DNA of 35,234 nt, taken from contig JAEYNY010000141.1 of NCBI GenBank assembly GCA_023412275.1, positions 1-35,234 of the forward strand. Reading direction: 5' to 3'. The DNA comes from Bacillota bacterium. GTDB lineage: Bacteria > Bacillota > Clostridia > Acetivibrionales > DSM-1351. Made by a program: the position numbers and the translations under genes. Positions within the stretch are counted from its first letter, which is position 1. The number at the start of each line of letters is the position of its first letter. Under the pieces are notes generated by a model that saw only the letters and a list, made by a program, of their open reading frames with translations, searched no databases and was not told where the DNA came from. Shown piece after piece: positions 23,691 to 32,147 of this stretch.

Positions 23691-24605
23691 ATGGATACAT
23701 GGAGTAAGATAAAAATAGTTGAAAAAATGCAAAACTACATTGAGAAGCACATCTCAGAACCTATTTCGCTTCACATGCTGGCTAACGAAGCGGGATACTC
23801 CCCTTGGTATGCTGCGAGGATATTTAAAGAGCTTACCGGTAAAGCTCCCTTTGAGTATATCAGGTTATTGAGATTGAATATGGCCGCTGAAAAACTCAGA
23901 GATAACAATATCAAAGTTATTGATGCTGCTTTTGACTTTGTTTTTGATTCTCATGAGGGTTTCACCAGAGCCTTTTCAAAGCAGTTTGGCATAACTCCGA
24001 AACAGTATTCAAAAACAAAACCGGAAATAAGATTCTTTATTCCGGAAAAAATCCGTGGATATTACCTTAGAATTCAAAAAGGAGTGGATAATATGGCTGA
24101 GAATCCTAACTCATGTACCGAAACCGTATTTGTACAAGTAGTTAAAAGACCTGCGAGAAGGCTCATATTAAAGAGAGGACAAAATGCTGAACATTACTTT
24201 GAATATTGCGAAGAAGTTGGCTGCGGTATATGGGATATATTATCAGGTAAAAAGGAGGCAATTTACGAACCCACAGGAATGTGGCTGCCGGAAAAAATGA
24301 TTAAGCCCGGTACGTCACAATATGTTCAGGGGGTTGAAGTACCCCTGGACTATTCCGGAGACATTCCGGAGGGATTTGAGATAATAGACTTAAATCCTTG
24401 CAAGATGATGGTTTTTCAGGGACAGCCTTTTGAAGATGAAAAGTTTGAGGAATCTATATTACATCTATGGAAGGTAATAAAGAACTATAACCCTGAAATA
24501 TACGGATTTCAGTGGGCGGATGATGAAGCTCCAAGGGTTCAGCTTGCTCCAATGGGATATAGAGGGTATATTGAGGCAAGGCCTGTCAAAGAGTTAAATC
24601 CATAA
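23691..24605 (+). CDS. AraC-family regulator with GyrI-like effector-binding domain (304 aa)
   Basis: Two AraC helix-turn-helix motifs lie at the N-terminus (about 8-105), with typical segments ISLHMLANEAGYSPWYAARIFKEL and GFTRAFSKQFGITPKQYSK. A linker leads to a GyrI-like small-molecule-binding domain (about 140-304), as in Rob- and BmrR-type drug-responsive regulators. The start ATG at 23691 follows GAGGTGA by 5 bases. Likely role: sensing of a hydrophobic compound and activation of efflux or detoxification genes, but no such genes are adjacent. The gene appears monocistronic, with its own promoter, a leader hairpin and a terminator. Confidence 0.93.
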   Translation: MDTWSKIKIVEKMQNYIEKHISEPISLHMLANEAGYSPWYAARIFKELTGKAPFEYIRLLRLNMAAEKLRDNNIKVIDAAFDFVFDSHEGFTRAFSKQFGITPKQYSKTKPEIRFFIPEKIRGYYLRIQKGVDNMAENPNSCTETVFVQVVKRPARRLILKRGQNAEHYFEYCEEVGCGIWDILSGKKEAIYEPTGMWLPEKMIKPGTSQYVQGVEVPLDYSGDIPEGFEIIDLNPCKMMVFQGQPFEDEKFEESILHLWKVIKNYNPEIYGFQWADDEAPRVQLAPMGYRGYIEARPVKELNP

Positions 24606-24621
24606 AATATAAAGCTTAGTC

Positions 24622-24671
24622 AAGCGAAAGTAGTGTTCTTGACAGGCACTACTTTCGCTTATTTAGCTTTT
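24622..24671 (+). terminator. Intrinsic terminator after the AraC-type gene
   Basis: A perfect 14-bp stem (AAGCGAAAGTAGTG 24622-24635 with CACTACTTTCGCTT 24647-24660) has an 11-base loop, followed by a broken T run (ATTTAGCTTTT). Confidence 0.8.
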
Positions 24672-24754
24672 AGGTGTTTAAAAATCATTCCCAGTGGTAG
24701 GTATATATAAAATAAAAATTTTAATAAGGATACCAATTAATGTTAAGTTATATT

Positions 24755-24784
24755 TTGTATTTTATCTGAACATCTACATATAAT
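24755..24784 (+). promoter_or_regulatory. Promoter of eno
   Basis: TTGTAT (24755-24760) and a consensus TATAAT (24779-24784) are separated by 18 bases. The leader before the eno start codon would be about 95 bases. Apart from this promoter I see nothing else certain in 24672-24884. Confidence 0.7.
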
Positions 24785-24884
24785 AAGCAACGATAGGTAA
24801 ATAATGTTTAGGGAAATATTTTACAATAAAGTAAATCAAATGGTATCCTAATTAAGAATAACTACCTTGAAGGGAGAATTAAGT

Positions 24885-26180
24885 ATGAAACAATATATAC
24901 CAATTGAGAGCGTTTTCGCTAGAGAAATTCTTGATTCCAGAGGAAATCCCACTGTTGAGGTCGAGGTTATTGCCGAGGGTGGTTTTGTCGGACGTGCTTC
25001 TGTACCTTCCGGAGCATCAACCGGTGCTTTTGAAGCTATTGAGCTGAGAGATGAAAACAGCGACAGGTATATGGGAAAAGGTGTGGAAACAGCAGTAGAC
25101 AATGTCAATAATACTATAGCACCTGAAGTAGAAGGAATGAATGTATTTGATCAGGTTGCCGTAGATAAACTTATGATTGATCTTGATGGTACACCTAACA
25201 AGGAGAGATTGGGTGCCAATGCAATACTGGGTGTATCACTTGCGGTTGCAAAAGCTGCTGCAGAGGCTTTAGGCTTAGGATTGTATCAGTATATAGGAGG
25301 AGTAAACGCAAAGACACTTCCGGTTCCTATGATGAATATTATTAACGGAGGAAAGCATGCCGATAATAGCGTAAATATACAGGAATTTATGATAATGCCT
25401 GTTGGTGCAGAGAGTTTCAAGGAAGCCCTCAGAATGTGTGCAGAAGTATTCCACAATCTCAAAAAGGTATTACACAGCAAAGGCCTTAGTACTGCAGTTG
25501 GTGATGAAGGTGGATTTGCACCAAACCTTGAAACAGATGAACAGGCAATTCAGGTTATATTGGAGGCAGTTGAAAAAGCCGGTTACAAACCCGGGGATGA
25601 TTTCAGGATAGCTATTGATGCTGCTGCAACAGAAATGTACCAAGAAGATGGGTCATATTTCTTCTGGAAGACAAACATAAGAAAAAGCAAAGAAGAGATG
25701 GTAGATTACTGGGCTGACCTGGTTAATAAATACCCCATAATTTCTCTTGAAGACGGTGTGTCAGAAGAGGATTGGGAAGGTTGGAAATTGTTGACCGAGA
25801 GATTGGGCAGCAAGATTCAGTTGGTAGGGGATGATCTTTTTGTAACAAATACAAAGAGACTTGAAAAAGGTATTAAGCAAGGTGTTGCAAACTCTATACT
25901 CATAAAAGTAAATCAGATAGGCACACTTACAGAAACACTTGATGCAATACAAATGGCTAACCGTGCCGGGTATACTGCAGTTACATCTCACAGATCAGGC
26001 GAAACAGAGGATGCAACTATAGCTGACATAGCAGTAGCAACAAATTCAGGCCAGATAAAAACCGGAGCACCTTCCAGAACAGATAGAGTTGCTAAGTACA
26101 ATCAATTATTAAGAATTGAAGAAGAATTGGGAGAAGTTGCAGAATTTCCGGGTTTAAAAGCATGGTTCAACCTAAAATAA
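24885..26180 (+). CDS. eno: Enolase (431 aa)
   Basis: Enolase dehydrates 2-phosphoglycerate to phosphoenolpyruvate. Family landmarks in order: AREILDSRGNPTVEVEV, SVPSGASTGAFEA (active-site loop), NGGKHADNSVNIQEFMI, catalytic-acid region VGDEGGFAPNL, metal ligand in IAIDAAATEMY, SLEDGVSEEDW, VGDDLFVTN, KVNQIGTLTE with the catalytic Lys, and SHRSGETEDATIAD. Length is standard. The ATG at 24885 follows AAGGGAGAA; a TTG at 24867 would add six unusual residues. The gene has its own promoter and is followed by a structured, non-coding stretch before secG. Confidence 0.98.
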   Translation: MKQYIPIESVFAREILDSRGNPTVEVEVIAEGGFVGRASVPSGASTGAFEAIELRDENSDRYMGKGVETAVDNVNNTIAPEVEGMNVFDQVAVDKLMIDLDGTPNKERLGANAILGVSLAVAKAAAEALGLGLYQYIGGVNAKTLPVPMMNIINGGKHADNSVNIQEFMIMPVGAESFKEALRMCAEVFHNLKKVLHSKGLSTAVGDEGGFAPNLETDEQAIQVILEAVEKAGYKPGDDFRIAIDAAATEMYQEDGSYFFWKTNIRKSKEEMVDYWADLVNKYPIISLEDGVSEEDWEGWKLLTERLGSKIQLVGDDLFVTNTKRLEKGIKQGVANSILIKVNQIGTLTETLDAIQMANRAGYTAVTSHRSGETEDATIADIAVATNSGQIKTGAPSRTDRVAKYNQLLRIEEELGEVAEFPGLKAWFNLK

Positions 26181-26214
26181 CATTAATATAAGCCAGATAC
26201 AAAACATATCCTTC

Positions 26215-26372
26215 CTAGTTTACGGGGTACGGCTTGGCGTTAAAAACACTTTCTTTATGCCTTCTAAATTGAACCATTAATTGAACTGTTAAGGGTAAAG
26301 AGAAATGCTAAGTGAAAATCATATATCATAGAAAAATATGGGCGCTAAGCTTGTACCCCACAAATTTTTTTG
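26215..26372 (+). ncRNA. Candidate structured RNA or unusual 3' UTR between eno and secG
   Basis: A long closing helix pairs 26224-26239 (GGGGTAC then GGCTTGGCG) with 26343-26359 (CGCTAAGCTT then GTACCCC): sixteen pairs including two G-U, with one bulged T. It extends outward after a 2-base internal loop through AGTTT 26217-26221 and AAATT 26362-26366. Inside, CACTT/AAGTG and TTTCTTTATGCCTT/AAGGGTAAAGAGAAA can form further imperfect helices, making a rod about 155 nt long that ends in seven Ts (26365-26371). No ORF or clear promoter is present, so it may be the processed end of the eno transcript. I do not recognise a known RNA family. Confidence 0.45.
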
Positions 26373-26400
26373 GATAGAGTGTTTTAATAAAATAAATAAT

Positions 26401-26427
26401 AAAAACAAGTCTTCGGACTTGTTTTTT
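26401..26427 (+). terminator. Intrinsic terminator upstream of secG
   Basis: AAAAACAAGTC (26401-26411), a TTCG tetraloop and GACTTGTTTTTT (26416-26427) form a classic terminator. It separates eno and the structured stretch from secG. Confidence 0.92.
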
Positions 26428-26447
26428 CCATTTAATTATGATAAAAT
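26419..26447 (+). promoter_or_regulatory. Promoter of secG
   Basis: An extended -10, TGATAAAAT (TAAAAT 26442-26447), lies 17 bases after TTGTTT (26419-26424). The -35 falls in the tail of the preceding terminator. The -35 match is weak, but the -10 is good. Confidence 0.5.
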
Positions 26448-26478
26448 TTGACTTGTCTATTTTAGGAGGTGTTTAAGG

Positions 26479-26730
26479 TTGGAAGCTGCAAAATGGATTG
26501 TTAATATACTTCATATTGTCTTTGCTGTTTCAATTATTATTATTGTATTGCTACAGTCGGGAAAACAGGCTGGTTTGTCAGGCTCAATAGCAGGAGGAGC
26601 AGAGACATTCTTCGGCAAGAATAAGGGTCGTACTATTGATGCATTGCTTGGAAAGTACACTGCTTTTGCTGCGATTGCATTTCTCATTACATCTATTGCT
26701 CTTTACTTGTTGATAGATAAAGTTGGTTAA
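26479..26730 (+). CDS. secG: Protein-export membrane protein SecG (83 aa)
   Basis: A two-helix subunit of the SecYEG channel. Helix 1 is about 7-26 (ILHIVFAVSIIIIVLLQSGK) and helix 2 about 58-80. The loop between them carries the family motif LLQSGKQAGLSGSIAGGAETFFGKNKGR, including SGSIAGGAETFFGK. It starts at TTG 26479, 8 bases after AGGAGGT; no ATG fits. Next to eno, secG is in its usual clostridial position. Its own promoter and terminator make it a single-gene unit. Confidence 0.95.
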   Translation: MEAAKWIVNILHIVFAVSIIIIVLLQSGKQAGLSGSIAGGAETFFGKNKGRTIDALLGKYTAFAAIAFLITSIALYLLIDKVG

Positions 26731-26747
26731 TTTGTACTTATAAAATT

Positions 26748-26780
26748 AAGCCTAAGTGTATATCGTACACTTAGGCTTTT
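26748..26780 (+). terminator. Intrinsic terminator after secG
   Basis: A perfect 13-bp stem (AAGCCTAAGTGTA 26748-26760 with TACACTTAGGCTT 26766-26778) has a 5-base loop and a TTTTT tail. Confidence 0.92.
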
Positions 26781-26809
26781 TGCATGTTAGGCATATTTTC
26801 GCATATAAT
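26780..26809 (+). promoter_or_regulatory. Promoter upstream of the HD-domain gene
   Basis: TTGCAT (26780-26785) and TATAAT (26804-26809) are 18 bases apart. A second TATAAT lies at 26815-26820 without a good -35. The leader to the start codon is about 100 bases. Confidence 0.55.
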
Positions 26810-26917
26810 ATGGGTATAATATACTGGTTGATATTCCAGATAATACTATGCTAATATTAAAAAGAGTTATAGGAATAATATTTTATAGCTATATTTGCGG
26901 CTTCTGGAGGGTTGATT

Positions 26918-27466
26918 ATGAATAGAGATGAGGCTTTTGAAGAGCTCAAAGTCCGTTTGTACGATAAGGATCTTCTTAGACATTCTTTAGCAGTGGAAGC
27001 AGTAATGAAAGAGTTTGCGAAATATTATGATGCCGACATTGAGATGTGGGGGTTGGCTGGCCTGCTACATGATATTGATATTGAAAAAACAGCCGGCGAT
27101 CCTGAAAAACATAGTCTTGTAGCTGCTCAAATACTTGATAATTTTGATATTGACGAATCTATTATATACTGCATCCGATCACAAAGCGATTACTATAGAA
27201 TACCTCGAAAAAGAAAGATGGATAAAGTATTATATGCCGCAGATCATCTTACTAAGTTAATAACTTACTGCGCCGATAAACTGCCGGATAATAACCTTTC
27301 AAATGTAACAGCTCAAATGGTAATTGAAAATATTACAAAATCAGATATTAAAGGAATAAACTTTGAACATATAAAGCATTATAAAGAACTGAATATAACA
27401 TTATTAGAATTTGTAGAAATAACCTTAAATGCTATACAAAAGGATTTTGACAATTTAAGAATATAA
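26918..27466 (+). CDS. HD-domain phosphohydrolase-like protein (182 aa)
   Basis: The metal-binding HD pattern is complete: His22 in LLRHSLAVE, His-Asp in GLLHDIDIE (53-54), a further His in KHSLVAAQ, and Asp in LYAADHLTK. Small single-domain HD proteins of this kind hydrolyse nucleotides or related phosphoesters; the substrate cannot be read from sequence. The ATG at 26918 follows GGAGGG by 8 bases. The protein is soluble. It lies alone between two terminators, with its own promoter. Confidence 0.88.
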   Translation: MNRDEAFEELKVRLYDKDLLRHSLAVEAVMKEFAKYYDADIEMWGLAGLLHDIDIEKTAGDPEKHSLVAAQILDNFDIDESIIYCIRSQSDYYRIPRKRKMDKVLYAADHLTKLITYCADKLPDNNLSNVTAQMVIENITKSDIKGINFEHIKHYKELNITLLEFVEITLNAIQKDFDNLRI

Positions 27467-27494
27467 AAGGTTACTTATTTGTAACTTTTTTTTT
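27466..27494 (+). terminator. Intrinsic terminator after the HD-domain gene
   Basis: The stem AAAGGTTAC (27466-27474) with GTAACTTTT (27481-27489), one G-U pair and a 6-base loop, runs into a long T tract to 27494. It begins at the last base of the stop codon. Confidence 0.85.
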
Positions 27495-27572
27495 GTTGTT
27501 TTGTAACTACTCAAAAAAGAAATAAATATAAAATAAAGATAGTTGAAATAATTATAATATAATTCAAGGGGT

Positions 27573-28472
27573 ATGGGTGAAAATAAATTGAAAAAATTTT
27601 TTGGGGTAACAATTGCCACTTTGGCAGTGATAGTTTTGATTGCAACTATATGTGTCAAAGAGGCCAAGTTATTAAATAATAATAATGATAGCAGTATTCA
27701 AACAAAAATAGAGAATCCAAAAGAAGCTGCTGATGATAAAAAAGAACCTTCTCAGGAGTCTAAGGAGAGCCCGACAGTTCCTTCTGATAACAAAAAGCCG
27801 GAGGATAAAAAACCTGTAGAACCGGAAAAGGTAAAGCCGAAACAGCCGGCCCCTGTTAAAATCAAACCTATGGTTGCACTCACGTTTGATGACGGGCCTC
27901 ATCCACAGTACACAGTACAGATACTCAATTCTCTTAAAAAATATAACGGACATGCAACCTTTTTTGTTGTAGGCAACAGAGCTGAGAAATTTCCGAGTGT
28001 TATAAAGCAAATTTCTAACAGCGGAAATGAAATTGGTAATCATAGCTACAGCCATAAGCAGCTAACAAAGCTAAGTGAAGCCGGTTTATACAACGAATTA
28101 AATAAAACATCTGATATATTGTTGAACATTATTCAAAAGAAACCGTCTATAATAAGACCAACATATGGTAGTGTAAATAACAGGGTAAAATCATCCGCAG
28201 GCGCCCCGTTAATTCTTTGGTCCATAGATACACAAGACTGGAAGACAAAGAGTAAGACAACAACAGTAAATAGAGTAGTTGGTAAGGTAAAAGACGGGGA
28301 CATTGTGCTAATGCATGACTTGTATAAACCTACTGCCCAGGCAGCAGAAGCAATAATAAAAAACCTGACTGCAAAGGGCTATAAATTGGTCACCATTGAT
28401 GAGCTTTTTGCTGCCAGAGGAGTAAAGCTTCAGAGTGGACAGGTATATCATAACGCTTACAAGAAAAAGTAG
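27573..28472 (+). CDS. Membrane-anchored polysaccharide deacetylase, NodB domain (about 299 aa)
   Basis: A short basic N-terminus and one hydrophobic segment (about 10-28) anchor or export the protein. A Lys/Glu/Pro-rich spacer (45-97) spans the wall. The NodB domain (98-280) contains all catalytic motifs: TFDDGPH (Asp106 base, Asp107 metal), HSYSH (His157 and His161 metal), RPTYGS, SIDTQDWK and LMHD (His248). Likely substrate is acetylated peptidoglycan or another cell-surface glycan. The start is uncertain: AAGGGG sits too close to the ATG at 27573, and a TTG at 27588 with GGGTGA at good spacing is equally possible. The two-component genes follow 15 bases after the stop, suggesting one operon. 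Confidence 0.92.
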   Translation: MGENKLKKFFGVTIATLAVIVLIATICVKEAKLLNNNNDSSIQTKIENPKEAADDKKEPSQESKESPTVPSDNKKPEDKKPVEPEKVKPKQPAPVKIKPMVALTFDDGPHPQYTVQILNSLKKYNGHATFFVVGNRAEKFPSVIKQISNSGNEIGNHSYSHKQLTKLSEAGLYNELNKTSDILLNIIQKKPSIIRPTYGSVNNRVKSSAGAPLILWSIDTQDWKTKSKTTTVNRVVGKVKDGDIVLMHDLYKPTAQAAEAIIKNLTAKGYKLVTIDELFAARGVKLQSGQVYHNAYKKK

Positions 28473-28487
28473 GAAGGATTCTTTTAT

Positions 28488-29183
28488 ATGGAAAATAAAG
28501 TTCTTATAATAGAAGATGAAGAAAGTATAAGGGGTTTCTTGAAAATAAACTTCAAAAAGCATAATTTTATTGTTATCGAAGCAGCTACAGGGGAAGATGG
28601 ACTATTAAAGGCAAGACAAGAAAATCCGGACGTTGTGCTACTGGATGTTATGCTACCCGGAATAAGCGGATTTCAGGTGTGTGAGACACTTAGAAAAGAG
28701 CTGCCGGGCGTTGGAATTATAATGCTGACTGCCAGAGGACAGGATATAGATAAAATAAAAGGTTTGGAGTATGGTGCTGATGACTATGTTGTTAAACCTT
28801 TTAATACCACAGAGCTTATTCTAAGGGCAAAATCCCTTTTAAGACGTTTGGGAGGCAAAAGTGCAACAGACAGTAAAGAGGATACATTGAAAAGCGGTGT
28901 ATTCAAGCTGGAGCTTTATTCTCAAAGAGTATTTAAGGAAGAGAAGGAGATATTGCTTACACCAAAAGAATTTTTCCTATTAAAAATCTTCCTGGAGAAT
29001 AAAAACAAAGCATTTACCAGAGATGAACTTTTGGACAAGATATGGGGCTACGACTATATGGGAGATACCAAGATAGTTGATGTCAATATAAGGAGACTGA
29101 GAAGCAAGATTGAAGATAAGGATTCCCATGGTATGTTTATTGAAACTGTGTGGGGCATTGGGTACAGATGGCGGAAGGAATGA
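28488..29183 (+). CDS. OmpR/PhoB-family response regulator (231 aa)
   Basis: The receiver domain (1-120) has EDEE at 9-12, phospho-acceptor Asp53 in LLDVMLPG, a Thr in MLTARG and Lys in VVKPFNTTEL. The winged-helix DNA-binding domain (135-230) shows LTPKEFFLLKIFLENKNKAFTRDELL and the end VWGIGYRWRKE. The start follows GGAAGGA. It overlaps no neighbour but is followed after 5 bases by the kinase start. It is likely partnered with that kinase; targets are unknown, though the adjacent deacetylase suggests a cell-envelope response. Confidence 0.95.
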   Translation: MENKVLIIEDEESIRGFLKINFKKHNFIVIEAATGEDGLLKARQENPDVVLLDVMLPGISGFQVCETLRKELPGVGIIMLTARGQDIDKIKGLEYGADDYVVKPFNTTELILRAKSLLRRLGGKSATDSKEDTLKSGVFKLELYSQRVFKEEKEILLTPKEFFLLKIFLENKNKAFTRDELLDKIWGYDYMGDTKIVDVNIRRLRSKIEDKDSHGMFIETVWGIGYRWRKE

Positions 29184-29188
29184 CTTCT

Positions 29189-30583
29189 ATGACATTTAAA
29201 AACAGTATTCAGGCAAGATTGGTAAGAAATTTCATACTGATTATTCTTATAAGCGTTCTTGCCTTTGAAGCACTGCTGGTTTATTTTACGCGTTTTTATT
29301 TCTACAATAACATTGAGAGTATTTTGACAAATCAGATCAAGACTGCTTCTGACTTTTATACCCGATATTTTTCTGATGTCCCTTTGGATGTTAACATTAT
29401 GGACAATGCTGATTTATTTTGGAAACAAACTACAGGACAGGTTCAGATTGTTGGAAACAACGGAGAAGTATTGCTGGATTCCCAAGGACTTGAGTCGGGA
29501 GAATATGTATCCGGCAATGACTTCAAGCTGGCTCAGCAGGGCAAAAAAGGCGTCTGGGTAGGAAGACTTAATAACGGCAGCGAGCAGATTATGATTGTGT
29601 CTTATCCTTTGAAATCAGACACTGAGCAGGTTGGAGTAGTGAGGTTTATAACATCTTTGAAAGATGTTGATAAAATAATATTCAATATATCAATGATATT
29701 TATTTTTATCGGTATTGTTGTTATTTTGGTTGCGGGGACTATAAGTATAGTTCTTGCACACAGTATCATACACCCTTTGAAAAATGTAACGGGAGCAGCC
29801 GAATTAATGGCAGAAGGAAATCTTGATGTTAGAATAAGCAAAAGCAGAAATGATGAAATAGGTAAGCTATCGGACACACTCAATTACATGGCATCGGAAA
29901 TACAAAAAAGAGAAAGAATCAAAAATGACTTTATATCTACTGTTTCACATGAACTTAGAACTCCACTGACGTCAATAAAAGGCTGGGCAAATACCATAAT
30001 TGATGATGATTACAGTGACAAGGAAATTCTTAGTGACGGATTGAATATCATTGTAAAGGAAAGCGATCGGCTAACAGACATGGTTGAGGAACTATTGGAC
30101 TTTTCACGTTTTGTTTCGGGAAATGTTGAGCTAAAGAAAGAAAAGACAGACGTTAGTTCAATAATTGACTATATAGAAAAGCAAATGAGTGACAGAGCTA
30201 AAAAAGAAAAAATTAGCTTTATTGTTAAATGTGAAAATATTCCTATTGTTGAATTGGATAGGAACAGAATAACTCAGCTTTTGATTAATTTGTTGGGAAA
30301 CGCCTTTAACTTTACGCCTCAGAACGGAAAGGTAGCTTTAATTTCATATTTTGAGGATGATAATATTGTTTTCAGGGTTGAGGATACAGGTTGCGGTATA
30401 AGCCCGGAAGAATTACCTCTGGTAACGGAGAAATTCTACAAGGGAAATAGCAGCAACTCTCATACAGGGTTGGGGCTTTCAATTTGTGATGAGATAGTAA
30501 AGCTGCATAATGGAAGTCTAAGCATTGAAAGCGAACTTGATAAAGGAACAATTGTAACAGTAAGGATTCCCTTTGGAGGCTGA
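29189..30583 (+). CDS. Membrane sensor histidine kinase, HAMP/HisKA type (464 aa)
   Basis: Two membrane helices (about 12-33 and 165-190) flank an extracellular sensor of about 130 residues. A HAMP domain follows (190-243), then HisKA with phospho-acceptor His254 in STVSHELRTPLTS and HATPase with LLGNAFNFTP (N-box), DTGCGIS and GLGLSICDEIV. I chose the ATG at 29189, which has GGAAGGA 9 bases upstream at the end of the regulator gene; a longer frame begins inside the regulator. The stop is 4 bases before the lipoprotein start, so regulator, kinase and lipoprotein form one translational unit. Confidence 0.95.
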   Translation: MTFKNSIQARLVRNFILIILISVLAFEALLVYFTRFYFYNNIESILTNQIKTASDFYTRYFSDVPLDVNIMDNADLFWKQTTGQVQIVGNNGEVLLDSQGLESGEYVSGNDFKLAQQGKKGVWVGRLNNGSEQIMIVSYPLKSDTEQVGVVRFITSLKDVDKIIFNISMIFIFIGIVVILVAGTISIVLAHSIIHPLKNVTGAAELMAEGNLDVRISKSRNDEIGKLSDTLNYMASEIQKRERIKNDFISTVSHELRTPLTSIKGWANTIIDDDYSDKEILSDGLNIIVKESDRLTDMVEELLDFSRFVSGNVELKKEKTDVSSIIDYIEKQMSDRAKKEKISFIVKCENIPIVELDRNRITQLLINLLGNAFNFTPQNGKVALISYFEDDNIVFRVEDTGCGISPEELPLVTEKFYKGNSSNSHTGLGLSICDEIVKLHNGSLSIESELDKGTIVTVRIPFGG

Positions 30584-30587
30584 TATT

Positions 30588-32060
30588 TTGGCAAAGAAAA
30601 TCAGATTACTTTTAACCATATTATTATTAATTTTTGCATACTTATTTTCAGGCTGCAGCAGCATTAATTTCAGTATTGAGGATACCATAAAGCCTCCGGA
30701 AGGCAAAAATATTGCCGTAAAAGGTACATGGAAAATACAGAATTATATTTTAACTGACAATAGTTCATTAATACCTGGAAAGCAGGAAAAATATGAACAA
30801 TTTATCGGGAAGGAAGCGGTTTTTGATAATGAGGTCAGTGCTATTTATAAAGATGTCTGCATTAATCCCCAATACAAAAGTATAAGAACAACCGCAGGTA
30901 CTTTTATACAGAATAAATACCGTGTAAGTGAAGACGTTCTTGGGATTACTACCGAAAATGTGAATGTAGTCACAATTACAACAGATAACCAGCTTTTTCA
31001 TGAGCTTATAGTTACAGATGCAAATACTGCATATGTCTACATGGAAGGTGGTTTTTTAGCATTGAAAAGAATTTCTGTGGATATAGATGAAAAAATCAGA
31101 GCAGAAAGTATTGGAAGTGCCGGATTAAATATAGATAGCGGAGATTACAAGGAAGATCCCTTGCTCAGGTCGGGAGTTCTCCTGGGAATAAGATCTGCCG
31201 ATAACAATTACCGTACACTATGGCTTTATTTTAAAAACCGTGAAACTAAAGCAAAATTATATACAAGCCAACTAGTAGTTCCTAGGGCAAAAGGGTTCTG
31301 GGAAATTGGTTCCATAGTAACCGACAATACGGTAAATATATATGCGGAGCCTTTTGCAGATCTATCCAAAAAGCACCAATCAAAGATTCTAAGTAAAATA
31401 AATATGATAAATAAAAAGCCTGATTCAAAAATACTTTTTGTTGGGAATGACTATATGGGTATTGAAAGCGACATGCGACTTGGAGTTTTACCCATAGATA
31501 ATCTGGCAACGAAAAAGCCCGTGCTTCTGTCAGATATAATTGAGGGTGATTCTGCCAATACTTTAAAGCAATCGGCAGAGGTATTTATTTCCTCTTTGGA
31601 TAGCAAAAGGGCAAACAAACTGAACCAACAGCCTGAAGAAGACAATTTTACTTTGCAGCGAAGAAATGGACATTGGATAATGAAAAGCCGTCTTTATTAT
31701 AAGGACACATCAGGTGATAAAAAATATGAAGATTTTGATTTAAAGCAGATGGTACCTTCAAAGCTAATACACTATGATGAAATGAATATTCCATGGAATG
31801 AAATTAAATCCAGATCGCCTTGGACAAGAGATGCATACATGTCACCTAATAAGGATATCGTTATATTGGCATCTGAAGATAATGTAACTGTTTATACGGT
31901 TCAAAATAAGAATACTATAAGCAAGCAGCTGCTTAAAATTCCTCTTATAAAAGGAGAGTCCATTATCATGACCGAATGGGCCACCGGAAAGTACGCCGAC
32001 ATGTGGGGCGAATTTGCAGATACGGCTTTTGACAATAGCTATGATAACGGTGAATTTTAA
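30588..32060 (+). CDS. Lipoprotein of unknown function linked to the two-component system (490 aa)
   Basis: The signal sequence is followed by a lipobox LFSGC, giving lipidation at Cys23. I chose the TTG at 30588 because GGAGG lies 8 bases upstream; the more upstream TTG (30573) overlaps the kinase. The mature protein of about 468 residues alternates strand-rich segments (for example VKGTWKIQNYIL, a duplicated-looking THAP/lipocalin-like start, and ITTENVNVVTITTD). It contains no catalytic motif I recognise. Tight coupling to the kinase suggests an extracytoplasmic sensor partner or output of the same system (inference). Confidence 0.85.
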   Translation: MAKKIRLLLTILLLIFAYLFSGCSSINFSIEDTIKPPEGKNIAVKGTWKIQNYILTDNSSLIPGKQEKYEQFIGKEAVFDNEVSAIYKDVCINPQYKSIRTTAGTFIQNKYRVSEDVLGITTENVNVVTITTDNQLFHELIVTDANTAYVYMEGGFLALKRISVDIDEKIRAESIGSAGLNIDSGDYKEDPLLRSGVLLGIRSADNNYRTLWLYFKNRETKAKLYTSQLVVPRAKGFWEIGSIVTDNTVNIYAEPFADLSKKHQSKILSKINMINKKPDSKILFVGNDYMGIESDMRLGVLPIDNLATKKPVLLSDIIEGDSANTLKQSAEVFISSLDSKRANKLNQQPEEDNFTLQRRNGHWIMKSRLYYKDTSGDKKYEDFDLKQMVPSKLIHYDEMNIPWNEIKSRSPWTRDAYMSPNKDIVILASEDNVTVYTVQNKNTISKQLLKIPLIKGESIIMTEWATGKYADMWGEFADTAFDNSYDNGEF

Positions 32061-32089
32061 TTGAAATACTTGGAATAATATATTAGTAT
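32061..32089 (+). promoter_or_regulatory. Promoter upstream of rnr
   Basis: TTGAAA (32061-32066) and TAGTAT (32084-32089) are 17 bases apart, starting right after the lipoprotein stop codon. The -10 matches four of six positions. No terminator lies between, so read-through from upstream is also possible. Confidence 0.5.
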
Positions 32090-32147
32090 AAGGAATAAGT
32101 GGAGAAGTACGTTAATTTCTAAAAAAGATGGAGAGGGAATTTAATAC

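Noticed and set aside
24727..24849. Inverted repeat AGGATACCA/TGGTATCCT upstream of eno
   Set aside because: Nine bases separated by over 100 bases in an AT-rich spacer; could be chance and does not coincide with a clear element end.
26181..26478. tmRNA or 6S RNA in the eno-secG gap
   Set aside because: No tRNA-like ends or tag frame for tmRNA; I could not match the 6S RNA sequences I can recall. The structure is kept only as an unclassified candidate.
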